A program made the translations under genes and the position numbers. The notes beneath the pieces were generated by a model, which worked only from the letters and a program-made list of their open reading frames with translations, was not told the origin of the DNA and did not search any database. A stretch of DNA of 19,608 nucleotides from Bacteroidetes bacterium 4572_114. GTDB lineage: Bacteria; Bacteroidota; Bacteroidia; Bacteroidales; 4484-276. The stretch lies in assembly GCA_002254335.1 (NCBI GenBank), contig NIVA01000013.1:1-19608 (forward strand), in the 5' to 3' direction. Below are positions 7,709-15,285 of the stretch, piece after piece (the first letter of the stretch is position 1; every line of letters starts with the position of its first letter).

Positions 7709-10195
7709 ATGGCCCACAATCCCGAACTTGAATTAGCCTGGAATTTTGTTGAGAAAACCGACAGGAACATCTTTTTGACCGGAAAGGCCGGGACCGGTAA
7801 AACCACATTTTTGCACAAAATACGAAATGAATCCTTTAAAAGATTAGTGGTGGTGGCTCCCACGGGTGTAGCCGCCATCAACGCCAAAGGGGTAACCATC
7901 CACTCTTTTTTCCAGATGCCTTTTGGGCCAATTTTGCCTGCCGGGGCCGAAACCCAAACTATATCATCACCACAGGATAAATACAAGAATGCCCGTTTTA
8001 AGAAGAAATTCAATAAGAGGAAAATCAATATCATCCGCTCGTTGGATTTGTTGATTATTGATGAAGTGAGCATGGTACGTGCCGATTTGTTGGATGGGAT
8101 AGATGAAGTTTTGAGAAGATATAAAGACCCGAATAAAGTGTTTGGCGGGGTGCAGGTTTTGATGATTGGCGATTTGCAGCAGTTGGCCCCAGTGGTCAAA
8201 CCTGACGAATGGCAGTTGTTGCAGCCTTATTACGACACCGCCTTTTTCTTTAGCAGCAGGGCGTTTCAATCTTCCAATGCCCTCGGCATAGAACTAAAAC
8301 ATATATATCGCCAAAAGAATAAATTTTTTATCGGCATCCTTAACGAAATAAGGAACAACCATCTCTCACACCCGTCCATGGAAGCCCTTAACCAGCGGTA
8401 TGACCCCGGTTTTAAGCCCGCACCCGATGACGGATATATTACGTTGACGACCCACAACAACAGGGCAAATCAGATGAACGACAAGGAGCTGGAAAGCATC
8501 AAAAGCAAAAGCCGTTTTTTTACTGCCGAAGTTAAAGGTAATTTCCCGGAACATTCGTACCCAAACCATTATGAGCTGGAACTAAAGGTTGGCGCACAGG
8601 TGATGTTTATTAAAAATGACAGCTCCCCTGAAAAGAGATATTTCAATGGTAAAATTGGGAAGGTGGTGAAGATGGACGAAAATGAAGTGGTGGTAAGTTG
8701 CCCCGGTGATGAAACGAATATCTTCGCCGAAAATGAAACCTGGGAAAATATCAAGTATTCGATTAACAATGAAACCAAAGAGATAAGTGAAGATGTAAAC
8801 GGCTCGTTTTCTCAAATGCCACTCCGGCTGGCGTGGGCCATTACAATTCATAAAAGCCAGGGGCTGACCTTTGAAAAAGCCATTATTGATGCTGCGGCGT
8901 CCTTTGCACACGGACAAACTTATGTGGCACTTAGCCGGTGCAAGACACTGGAGGGCATCGTTTTAAAAAGCCGAATCAACCAGGATGGGATCATCCAGGA
9001 CGACAGGGTAATTTCTTTTACCAAAGATGTGGAGGACAACCCGCCAGACACCAAAAGTTTGAACAAATCACAAAACAGTTATCAATTGAGCCTGATTGAT
9101 GAACTGTTCGGGTTTAGGCAAATAGCTTATTTCGTTGACCGTTGCAATAAAATTGTGTATCAAAGTGGCAATAGTTTGCAGGGAAATATAACGGCCCCGT
9201 TAAAAATCGTAAAAGAGAGGGGAACACTGGAATTAATAAAAATCGCCGCAGGTTTTAGCAACCAACTATCAAGGATGAGCGATGAACATGGTGAGCCACA
9301 AGCCAATGCCGCTATACAGGAAAGGATAAAAAAAGCTGTTGAATATTTCATTGGCCACACGCAGGAATTTCTCGTAAAACCGCTTTCGGAGATAACTTAT
9401 ACCACCGATAACCAAGCCATTAAAAAGGATTTTAAGGAGCAATTGAAAAAAATTGATGAACTGATTAACAGTAAACTCTATTGTTTTAATGGTTTGAAAG
9501 ATGGGTTTAACACCATGAAATACCTGGAACTTAGGGCCAAATCGGTTTTGCAGGAAAACAAGCCTACAAAACAGTCAGAAAGAAGTAGCGATGTTGCCGA
9601 AAACCCAAAACTGTTTTCCAGGTTGCGTGAGCTGCGACATCTATTGGCCGAAGAAGAGGATGTTCAGCACTATCAAATTTTCACACAGGCATCCTTGTTT
9701 GGTATTTGCGAAAGGCTCCCCATCAATAAAAACCAGCTACGTGCAATCAACGGAATGGGCAAGGTAAGGGTCAAGAAATATGGCGACGAGATTATTGATA
9801 TCGTGAAGGATTTTTGCCGGGACAATGATATTGAAAAAACTGAAGAAGTTGCAGTGGAAAAACCACCAAAAGAGAGCACCAAAGATATCAGCTTCAACAT
9901 GTTTAAAAGCGGCATGGGCATTAAGGATATTGCCAAAGAGCGCAATTTTGTGATGAGTACCATCGAAGGGCATTTGAGCCACTACATTGCCACCGGCGAG
10001 TTGAAGGTTGAAGATTTGATGGATAAGAAAAAGGCCGGTGAAATAATGGATAAAATCAAGAATACTGAGTTCGATGGCATTGGAGAGCTGAAGAACAAAT
10101 TGGGCGATGATTACTCTTATGGGGAAATTAAAATGGTATTGGAGGAAATTAAGTTTCGGAAATCGGGCGTGGGGGATGGGAAGGTGGAGGTATAG
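7709..10195 (+). CDS. Pif1/RecD2-like superfamily 1 DNA helicase with HRDC and HTH-like C-terminus
   Basis: This 828-residue cytoplasmic ATPase probably unwinds DNA in repair or replication restart. The N-terminal half is a Pif1/RecD-type SF1 helicase core. It has the Walker A loop GKAGTGKTT (residues 25-33), APTGVAAINAKGVTIHSFF (motif Ia), Walker B LLIIDEVSMV (D118, E119), motif III MIGDLQQLAPV (~152-162), then the late motifs ITIHKSQGLTFEKAIID and YVALSRCKTLEGIVL. The C-terminal half holds an HRDC-like helical segment (LFGICERLPINKNQLRAING, then GKVRVKKYGDEII). After it comes a helix-turn-helix-like tail (GMGIKDIAKERN, then IEGHLSHYIATGEL) resembling the RecQ C-terminal HTH_40. Fusion of Pif1-type cores to HRDC/HTH tails is common in Bacteroidota. 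The gene is monocistronic, with its own promoter upstream, and intact. Confidence 0.92.
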   Translation: MAHNPELELAWNFVEKTDRNIFLTGKAGTGKTTFLHKIRNESFKRLVVVAPTGVAAINAKGVTIHSFFQMPFGPILPAGAETQTISSPQDKYKNARFKKKFNKRKINIIRSLDLLIIDEVSMVRADLLDGIDEVLRRYKDPNKVFGGVQVLMIGDLQQLAPVVKPDEWQLLQPYYDTAFFFSSRAFQSSNALGIELKHIYRQKNKFFIGILNEIRNNHLSHPSMEALNQRYDPGFKPAPDDGYITLTTHNNRANQMNDKELESIKSKSRFFTAEVKGNFPEHSYPNHYELELKVGAQVMFIKNDSSPEKRYFNGKIGKVVKMDENEVVVSCPGDETNIFAENETWENIKYSINNETKEISEDVNGSFSQMPLRLAWAITIHKSQGLTFEKAIIDAAASFAHGQTYVALSRCKTLEGIVLKSRINQDGIIQDDRVISFTKDVEDNPPDTKSLNKSQNSYQLSLIDELFGFRQIAYFVDRCNKIVYQSGNSLQGNITAPLKIVKERGTLELIKIAAGFSNQLSRMSDEHGEPQANAAIQERIKKAVEYFIGHTQEFLVKPLSEITYTTDNQAIKKDFKEQLKKIDELINSKLYCFNGLKDGFNTMKYLELRAKSVLQENKPTKQSERSSDVAENPKLFSRLRELRHLLAEEEDVQHYQIFTQASLFGICERLPINKNQLRAINGMGKVRVKKYGDEIIDIVKDFCRDNDIEKTEEVAVEKPPKESTKDISFNMFKSGMGIKDIAKERNFVMSTIEGHLSHYIATGELKVEDLMDKKKAGEIMDKIKNTEFDGIGELKNKLGDDYSYGEIKMVLEEIKFRKSGVGDGKVEV

Positions 10196-10257
10196 GGTGT
10201 AGGGGGTATAAGGTTTAGGGTCAGTGGTAAAGGAAAGGTTTATGTCAATGGTAATTA

Positions 10258-10542
10258 GGGCTTGCTGAAAAACCCAACACGTTTTTTATATTTCGGTGCT
10301 CTGCACCTCTTGTGATGCATATCTTGCATTTTCTATAAAGATTTCGCCACTCTGTGGCTAATTTAGGTGCAGAGCACCGTAATATTTATAGAAACAATAA
10401 ACGAGCTTAACCGAAAGGTGCAGAGCACCGAAATATCAATACATGGAAAATGCTGTAATGACTTCAAAAGCCTTGCAGTAAAAACTGAAAAGTGAATCAT
10501 ATTGGATTGATATAAAGCAATATGTCGGTTTTTCAGCAGCCC
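10258..10542. mobile_element. MITE-like non-autonomous element bounded by IS-type inverted ends
   Basis: TGCTGAAAAACC at 10263-10274 (preceded by GGGCT) faces its perfect reverse complement at 10527-10538 (followed by GCCC). This defines a ~285-bp element without coding capacity. Ends of the form GGGCTnGCTGAAAAA resemble the termini of some insertion sequences, so this may be a deletion derivative of an IS. A clear target duplication was not found; TAATTA occurs on both sides but not exactly at the ends. The interior carries the REP-like dyads listed separately. The rest of the 10196-10686 spacer shows no gene. Confidence 0.55.
10288..10436. repeat. REP-like array: four 13-bp dyads with 51-base spacing
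   Basis: There are four dyads with 5-bp arms and a TCT/AGA loop: GGTGCTCTGCACC (10295-10307), GCCACTCTGTGGC (10346-10358), GGTGCAGAGCACC (10366-10378) and the same again (10417-10429). Both pairs start 51 bases apart (10295 to 10346 and 10366 to 10417). The spacers share a TTCTATAAA block (reverse-complemented in the second pair), so the two halves form an inverted pair. The outer 21 bp (10288-10308 and 10416-10436) are perfect reverse complements. This resembles bacterial REP/BIME elements mobilised by RAYT (IS200-like) transposases; no such transposase is in the window. Confidence 0.65.
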
Positions 10543-10686
10543 ATAACTAATTACAATTAATTAGATTAAAACTATTTCTACACAAGAAATTCCACCATCT
10601 CCATGTTTTTTATAGTTTTACCGATGCAGTTTTTTGAATTAAAATATTAATAATCATTCGCGCATCAGCGGCAAAATTATAAACAG

Positions 10687-11679
10687 ATGAAATCATATTC
10701 AATAAAAGAGATCAACGAGATTTTAAAAGGTGAATTAGTGGGAAATACCAACCTGCAAATCACCGGGCCAGAACAATTAGAAAAGGCCGGCAACAATCAT
10801 ATTACATTTGTGGGAAGCCGTAAATATGTGCGCCTGTGGGAAACTTCAAAAGCTTGTGCCGCCATTGTTGATGAGAAGTTGAAAATTGAGCCTGGCGATG
10901 GACGCGCATTAATCAAAGTTAAAAATGCCGACCTGGCCATGGCCAGGTTGTTGGAAGTGTTCGACCCCGGCCCACCTCAATTTGATGTTGATATCCACCC
11001 CACGGCTGTTGTCCATCAATCGGCCATCGTTGGTAAAAACTGTAAAATTGGTGCAGGCAGTTACGTGGGAAAGGATGTTGTGTTGGGCGATGGGGCAGTT
11101 TTGTTTCCAAATGTTACAATCCTTGATGAAACCAAAATTGGCCCCGGTACAGTTATTTGGCCGGGCACTGTAATCCGCGAACGCTGCGAAATTGGTGGCC
11201 ATTGTATTTTTCACAATAATGTAAGTATTGGTGCCGATGGTTTTGGTTACCGCCCCGCCGAAGATGGCCGTGGGCTGGTCAAGATACCACAAATTGGAAA
11301 TGTTGTAATTGGAAATGCTGTTGAGATTGGGGCCAACTCCTGTGTTGACCGCGGCAAGTTTAGTTCCACAATAATTGGTGATGGTTGCAAAATTGACAAC
11401 CTTGTACAGATTGCGCACAACTGCGTCATGGGGCGCTCATGCATTATGGCGGGCGCCAGTGGCCTGGCCGGTTCTGTTACCCTGGGCGACGGCGTTATTA
11501 TTGGTGGCAGCGCATCAATTAAAGATCATACAACCATCCATTCGGGTGCTGTGGTTGGTGCAGGCTCAGGCGTAATGAACGATGTTGCGGCCGGCAAAAC
11601 TGTTTTGGGCTATCCTGCCACCGACGCACGGGAAATGCTCAAACAGTGGGTGGCTTTGCGCAGGCTTGCCAAAAAGTAA
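10687..11679 (+). CDS. lpxD: UDP-3-O-acylglucosamine N-acyltransferase (lipid A synthesis)
   Basis: LpxD transfers a 3-hydroxyacyl chain from acyl carrier protein to the 2-amino group of UDP-3-O-acylglucosamine. This is the third step of lipid A synthesis, in the cytoplasm. The 330 residues show the N-terminal uridine-binding domain (SIKEINEILKGELVG, HITFVGSRKYV), then a left-handed beta-helix of hexapeptide repeats (IGAGSYVGKDVVLGDG, IGPGTVIWPGTVI). The family core is present: GADGFGYRP, then IPQIGNVVIGNAVEIGANSC, VDRGKFSSTIIGDGCKID, and NLVQIAHNC with the putative catalytic His244. A C-terminal helix (REMLKQWVALRRLAKK) closes it. Length matches the family. It stands alone between two repeat-rich spacers, without the usual lpx/fab neighbours, so it may be either the sole or an additional copy. 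No clear TAnnTTTG box was seen upstream. Confidence 0.95.
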   Translation: MKSYSIKEINEILKGELVGNTNLQITGPEQLEKAGNNHITFVGSRKYVRLWETSKACAAIVDEKLKIEPGDGRALIKVKNADLAMARLLEVFDPGPPQFDVDIHPTAVVHQSAIVGKNCKIGAGSYVGKDVVLGDGAVLFPNVTILDETKIGPGTVIWPGTVIRERCEIGGHCIFHNNVSIGADGFGYRPAEDGRGLVKIPQIGNVVIGNAVEIGANSCVDRGKFSSTIIGDGCKIDNLVQIAHNCVMGRSCIMAGASGLAGSVTLGDGVIIGGSASIKDHTTIHSGAVVGAGSGVMNDVAAGKTVLGYPATDAREMLKQWVALRRLAKK

Positions 11680-11691
11680 TGTGGCTTTTTA

Positions 11692-11894
11692 GTGTTTGTC
11701 CATAAAGTCGATGGTTTATGATTTCAGATTAACGATTAACGACCCCGAAAGCTTTCGGGGATGATTTTTGATTTGTCTGACGTTCACACATTTCTGAAAT
11801 CAAAAATCCCCGCCTGAACGGACGGGCAGGGTTAATCTTCAAACTTGTCCGTATGGATCGTTAATCAGTTTTATGGTACTTTATGGACAAACAC
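11692..11894. repeat. 203-bp nested foldback element with 17-bp perfect terminal inverted repeats
   Basis: GTGTTTGTCCATAAAGT at 11692-11708 is perfectly reverse-complemented at 11878-11894. Inside are further nested pairs: GATTAACGAT on the left against ATCGTTAATC on the right, a perfect 18-bp palindrome CCCCGAAAGCTTTCGGGG (11743-11760), and GATTTTTGATTT against AAATCAAAAATC. It has no coding capacity. It sits 12 bases after the lpxD stop, so it could also act as a transcription end. It is probably a MITE-like element; target duplications are not clear. Confidence 0.65.
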
Positions 11895-11928
11895 ATTTAG
11901 ACTTGGTACATTCACAAAAATAACTGAG

Positions 11929-12239
11929 ATGTTATTCGAAAAAGTTACACATGATGACCTGGACGCGATAGGGGCTTTACAACCCGAGGGCTGGCCGGAT
12001 ATAGTTGCCGAATTTGGGTTTTATGTCAACTCACCGTTTTGCTATCCAATAAAAACAAAAATAAATGTTTAAGAAATAATAAAATTGTGCTTCCTGAAGA
12101 TAATCAAGCAGGGGTTGGGTTTTTATAACAAAATGGATTTGTAAAAACAGAAACAAAAGGGACAAGGATAATACCTGGTAAAGATATTTATTGGAAACCT
12201 GAAAATATTTATAGCAGGATAGGAGGAAACTTTGGATAG
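11929..12239 (+). pseudogene. GNAT N-acetyltransferase remnant: start and end kept, middle deleted
   Basis: The ATG at 11929 begins LFEKVTHDDLDAIGALQPEG, then WPDIVAEFGFYVNSPFCYPI, a typical N-terminus of a GNAT-type acetyltransferase. The frame ends at 12072 after KTKINV. Immediately beyond, a GNAT C-terminus is recognisable in another frame: LPEDNQAGVGF, then KTETKGTRIIPGKDIYWKP and a last IYSRIGGNFG with stop at 12237-12239. The acetyl-CoA binding core (Q/RxxGxG/A region) that should lie between is absent. Small indels near 12120-12140 (a T5 run and a G run) add a stop and a frame change. The gene cannot make a working enzyme. It converges on the DUF418 pseudogene. Confidence 0.7.
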
Positions 12240-12274
12240 TATATATGAGTCGGGGCTTAAAAGCTGTCAGGCAG

Positions 12275-13271
12275 CTACCTTCCCAAATATGTCAACTTCC
12301 TCCAAATCCACTCCAACGGGCCAAAGCGAAAATTTTGTAACCATATTCTACTGATGAAAATCTGAATAACAAATACCACCACTGCAAAAACCACCAATTG
12401 CCAGGGCTGAAAACTTCCAAACTTCCCCAATCCGTACGAATACATTATTGTTGTGAAAATTACAGATTGCATCAGATAATTTGTAAGTGCCATTCGTCCA
12501 ACATATTTTAACGGGCCCAGGATATTCTTAAAAACCGAAACCTTCGATAAGATCAAAACCAAAAGGATATAACTGAAGCCCAGAAATATATTTGTAATTT
12601 CAAATACACCCATGTAAATTGCTGTATAAAAAGGGTTTGTTTCGGGATTGGCCAAACTGCCAACAATGTCATCGGTAAACAGATTTAACGCTATTCCGAT
12701 TGTAAACAACACAACGGGCACAACAAAATATTTACTTATCGAAGAATTAATCTTTTCAAGAAGTTTGTGTTTGTAAAACAAATAACCGAGAAAAAACGCA
12801 GACAAAACTTTTGGGGCATAATATATCAGGTTTATGTTCCTAAAGGCAAAATATTCATGCAACCTGAGGCTAAGGATTTCCAGATATGATCCACCAGAAT
12901 AAGTTTCAATTACCCCGGGCATTGTAATATCGGTAACCGAACTTAACGCATCAGGCAGGAATGGCAATACATTTTGCAGGGCGATATAGATTATCGGGAA
13001 AAAGTAAAAAAACACACTCAAAAATAAAAATAAACTTATCGGCCCCAAAGCCAATAATCAAATTAAAGACCGTACTGTTCAAAGGATCGGCGAATGTTTT
13101 ATAGAAGCCGCTAAAATCGAAAAACGAAGAGTTATACCCAAAAACATTTACAAGCAAAACGCCAAATAGAGCAAACCCCCTCAAAATATCAATTTGTGTA
13201 ATCCGCTCCGTTGGGTTTGTCGGGCCAAAAATTGGTTTAATAGCAGTATTATTTTTATCGTTTGCCGTCAT
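12275..13271 (-). pseudogene. DUF418 inner-membrane protein, split by an internal deletion with frameshift
   Basis: The N-terminus (MTANDKNN start at 13271; ERITQIDILRGFALFGVLLVNVFG) is the typical start of DUF418-type membrane proteins. It runs to about FGADKFIFIF, where it changes frame in a T/A-rich stretch at about 13005-13040. From there the other frame continues with YFFPIIYIALQNVLPFLPDA, several hydrophobic helices, and the family's C-terminal signature GRMALTNYLMQSVIFTTIMY and FRFGPLEWIWRKLTY, ending at 12275. The total is ~330 codons against ~390-400 expected. The segment after FLFGFG, including the arginine-rich and GDIL-like region, is missing. The low-complexity TTTATTTTTATTTT at the junction would suit a microhomology deletion. 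The family role (possibly transport) is uncertain. Confidence 0.75.
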
Positions 13272-13288
13272 AGGTCATTTCACTTGTT

Positions 13289-13345
13289 TGTTGAAATAAA
13301 AAATGATTTCATTTTCTGTATGACTTTTATGTGTGTCAATGGTTT
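13289..13345. repeat. Copy A of a 57-bp direct repeat (left edge of the defence module)
   Basis: This matches copy B at 19463-19519 in the same orientation with 4 mismatches in 57 bases. On the minus strand it carries an upstream region and the first eight codons (MKSFFIST, ATG at 13312) of an exported protein. Here these are followed by NK and a stop, then by the DUF418 pseudogene start 18 bases beyond the repeat. Together with copy B it brackets the AbiE and PIN genes. Confidence 0.75.
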
Positions 13346-13350
13346 ATATA
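13329..13350 (-). promoter_or_regulatory. Cassette-boundary-like motif, site a
   Basis: On the minus strand this reads TATATAAACC ATTGACACACAT. Related sequences precede the AbiE operon (15140-15161), the PIN gene (19188-19210) and the remnant at the right end (19503-19522), all in the same orientation. The shared pattern is TATAnAAAC, a TTG two or three bases later, and CAT about six bases after that. The nature of the motif is unknown: possibly a recombination site or a shared leader. Confidence 0.45.
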
Positions 13351-13366
13351 CACTGTTCGGCTTTCG

Positions 13367-14341
13367 TTATTTTATCTTCCATTTTATTTTCTTTAATCTT
13401 TCTGATACTGTTTTTAAAGTTACTAAAATTTCCATATCTGTTGGTAACTCTCCGTAAACCAATTCCTTAAAATTTCCATTATAAGTATTTTTCAACTGTT
13501 CCCAGGTTGATTCGGGTTTGTCAAATATTATTGCTGTAACAGGATGTTTTTTTAACCAATTATTGTTGTTTTTAAAACTAGAAACATCATCATTTCCAAC
13601 TTTCAGTAACATTTCATCAAAGTCAATTGAGTTGGTGAAATCATATATAGGTATGTCTTTCAGTAGTATATGAATATCATAAATGTGTCTGATTTTATTA
13701 TTCAAATCTTCAATTGGCTTCTCTGAAAACGAAAATCTGACCAAACCCATAATCTTCTCACAGATTGTTCTTTTCGGGCTCAAAACATTAACTTCAAACG
13801 GATTCATTTCATACTCATCAATAAATTTCTGTTGTTCTGTTCCTTTCATCATCTCATAAATCATTGAAGAAACCGTTCCTTTCTCATAAGGTTCATAATT
13901 CCCAAGCCAACTCGATTCAATAACAATAAAACTCCGTATTTGTCCGAATTTTCCGCTAAATTGCTTCTCATATGAATGTGCTGTTTTTCGTATCATTCCC
14001 TTCTTGTTGGTAATTCCTTCTAACTCCGTTTCAGGGATAATCTGTTCAACACATTTGGAAATTGCTTTAAGTTTCTTTTTTAATTGGTTGCCTGTTTCAT
14101 TCGGATTTCTTAATACGACAAGGTCAATATCTTCTGAAAATCTTTTTATTAACCTATTGCATTTAGATAATGCTGTCCCACCCTTAAAAATAGTTTCTTT
14201 TCCTATTTCGTTTTCAAAAATAGCTTTTAATATTAAGGTTACCCAATAATCTTTTTCAACGAATATTTCCCGAATTCCCTGCTGTTGTGCCGTTGCTGTA
14301 ACAGCATCTTTGAATAATTTTTTATCTGTATGAAGTCTCAT
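13367..14341 (-). CDS. abiEii: AbiEii-type nucleotidyltransferase toxin (type IV toxin-antitoxin)
   Basis: This is the AbiEii/AbiGii nucleotidyltransferase toxin family (PF08843). Relatives use nucleoside triphosphates to block growth, in part by modifying tRNA, and cause abortive infection against phages. Visible motifs are VEKDYWVTLIL (residues 28-38), the nucleotidyltransferase loop FKGGTALSK (52-60), RFSEDIDLVV with the metal-binding DxD (67-76), and the later SPKRTICEKIMGLVRF and RHIYDIHILL, typical of the family. Length (324) is normal and the frame is intact. The start at 14341 is preferred over the ATG at 14353 because its ATG overlaps the antitoxin stop as ATGA, indicating translational coupling. 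It is low in GC compared with the left half of the window, consistent with transfer. Confidence 0.9.
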   Translation of the reverse strand: MRLHTDKKLFKDAVTATAQQQGIREIFVEKDYWVTLILKAIFENEIGKETIFKGGTALSKCNRLIKRFSEDIDLVVLRNPNETGNQLKKKLKAISKCVEQIIPETELEGITNKKGMIRKTAHSYEKQFSGKFGQIRSFIVIESSWLGNYEPYEKGTVSSMIYEMMKGTEQQKFIDEYEMNPFEVNVLSPKRTICEKIMGLVRFSFSEKPIEDLNNKIRHIYDIHILLKDIPIYDFTNSIDFDEMLLKVGNDDVSSFKNNNNWLKKHPVTAIIFDKPESTWEQLKNTYNGNFKELVYGELPTDMEILVTLKTVSERLKKIKWKIK

Positions 14342-15063
14342 TTTATTTTCCAATTTGCAATTGTAGGCAATACATCCTTTTTAATTCCAAATGAATATTC
14401 AGATAAAGGATTTAAGCTTTTTTGCAGTCCTTCAAGTTCTTCTTTTAATCCGTTTGCTTCTAATATAGCACCAAGCAATGCTCTTGTTCTTGGGGGATAT
14501 TTTAAGCTGTATTTTATTATTTTCCGAACTTCTTCTTCATTAAGTTTTTTAAGGATATTTGATAAAATCTTTATTCCGTTTTTAATGTTGAAGTCAGGTA
14601 TTTTTTTTAAATCTTTTATAGCATCTAATAATTCAAGATATTGGAAATTTTTATTTGTAACATCCACATAACTTTTTACAGGTAATGTCTTAATATTTGA
14701 TTTGTTTATTTTTATTTCTTTTTCTCGACTTGCAATTTTAATAATTTGAGGTATTTGTGTCGTCAAACCCAACTTGTTATAAAGGTATGTGCCTGTAATG
14801 TATGCAATTTGCTTTCCGTTGTTTAGCAAATATGGTTTTAAGATTTCTTCATTGTCAGGTAATAATTCACCAAATACGGTTTGTTTGGGTTTAAAAAAAA
14901 CCCCCGGTGATATTCGTTTTATTACTCCCTTTTTTATTAAGCGTTCAATTGATTTTGCCGCTGTTTGATATTCACTACTATCAATTGATAATTGCCGGTA
15001 AGTAAAAGTCTCACCTTCTTTTATTAAATTTATTTTTTCTTCTATTTTCTTCGCAATATTCAT
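14338..15063 (-). CDS. abiEi: AbiEi-family antitoxin / autorepressor (DUF6088 type)
   Basis: This 241-residue protein has an N-terminal winged-helix domain (GETFTYRQLSIDSSEYQTAA, then IERLIKKGVIKRISPGVFF). It is followed by a middle region (LLNNGKQIAYITGTYLYNKL) typical of DUF6088/AbiEi antitoxins. In characterised systems AbiEi neutralises the toxin indirectly and represses the operon by binding repeats in the promoter. Here an inverted repeat and a 10-base direct repeat lie just upstream (15068-15122), which fits autorepression. The stop codon overlaps the toxin start (ATGA at 14341-14338), so the pair form a coupled operon in the usual antitoxin-first order. The frame is intact. Confidence 0.88.
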   Translation of the reverse strand: MNIAKKIEEKINLIKEGETFTYRQLSIDSSEYQTAAKSIERLIKKGVIKRISPGVFFKPKQTVFGELLPDNEEILKPYLLNNGKQIAYITGTYLYNKLGLTTQIPQIIKIASREKEIKINKSNIKTLPVKSYVDVTNKNFQYLELLDAIKDLKKIPDFNIKNGIKILSNILKKLNEEEVRKIIKYSLKYPPRTRALLGAILEANGLKEELEGLQKSLNPLSEYSFGIKKDVLPTIANWKIK

Positions 15064-15067
15064 ACGG

Positions 15068-15122
15068 TAAAAGTATTACATTTAATGGAAATGTCAAGTA
15101 TTACACCTGCTTTACTTGACAT
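15068..15122 (-). promoter_or_regulatory. abiE promoter and operator-like repeats
   Basis: On the minus strand a TTG (within TACTTGACAT, 15100-15091) is followed after 19 bases by TACTTTTA (15075-15068). That is one mismatch from TAnnTTTG and 5 bases from the ATG at 15063, so the transcript may be nearly leaderless. A perfect 10-bp inverted repeat (ATGTCAAGTA at 15091-15100, TACTTGACAT at 15113-15122) overlaps the -33 element. AAGTATTACA is repeated directly at 15071-15080 and 15096-15105. This is a plausible binding site for AbiEi. Confidence 0.6.
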
Positions 15123-15139
15123 ATTTGTGATTTTTCATA

Positions 15140-15285
15140 ATGACGCACAATGGTTTGTATAAGAATGGTAGCAGATTGCGGAGCACAAATATTTCAATTT
15201 ACGATGAAGTTGAAGCGAGCTACAATCCTTAAATTTACTACTATTTCGGCAATTATTTTTATATATTGTTGGCGGTTCGTGTTTT
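15140..15285 (-). other. Spacer between PIN gene and abiE: boundary motif (site b) and non-coding segment
   Basis: Site b (15140-15161; minus strand TATACAAACC ATTGTGCGTCAT) matches the motif at 13329-13350. GTTGGCGGT at 15268-15276 is the exact reverse complement of ACCGCCAAC at 19191-19199, so the PIN gene is framed by this 9-mer in inverted orientation. GTAGC (15168-15172) faces GCTAC (15219-15223). The segment is highly AT-rich. From memory, similar segments separate unrelated accessory genes in many Bacteroidota. No gene is supported. Confidence 0.45.

Noticed and set aside
10288..10436. CRISPR array (regularly spaced short repeats near 10300-10430)
   Set aside because: Only four short dyads, in inverted pairs, with similar rather than unique spacers. 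Not a CRISPR.
10909..11418. Minus-strand 169-codon frame within lpxD
   Set aside because: It is antisense to hexapeptide-repeat coding sequence, whose periodic composition opens the opposite strand. No independent signals.
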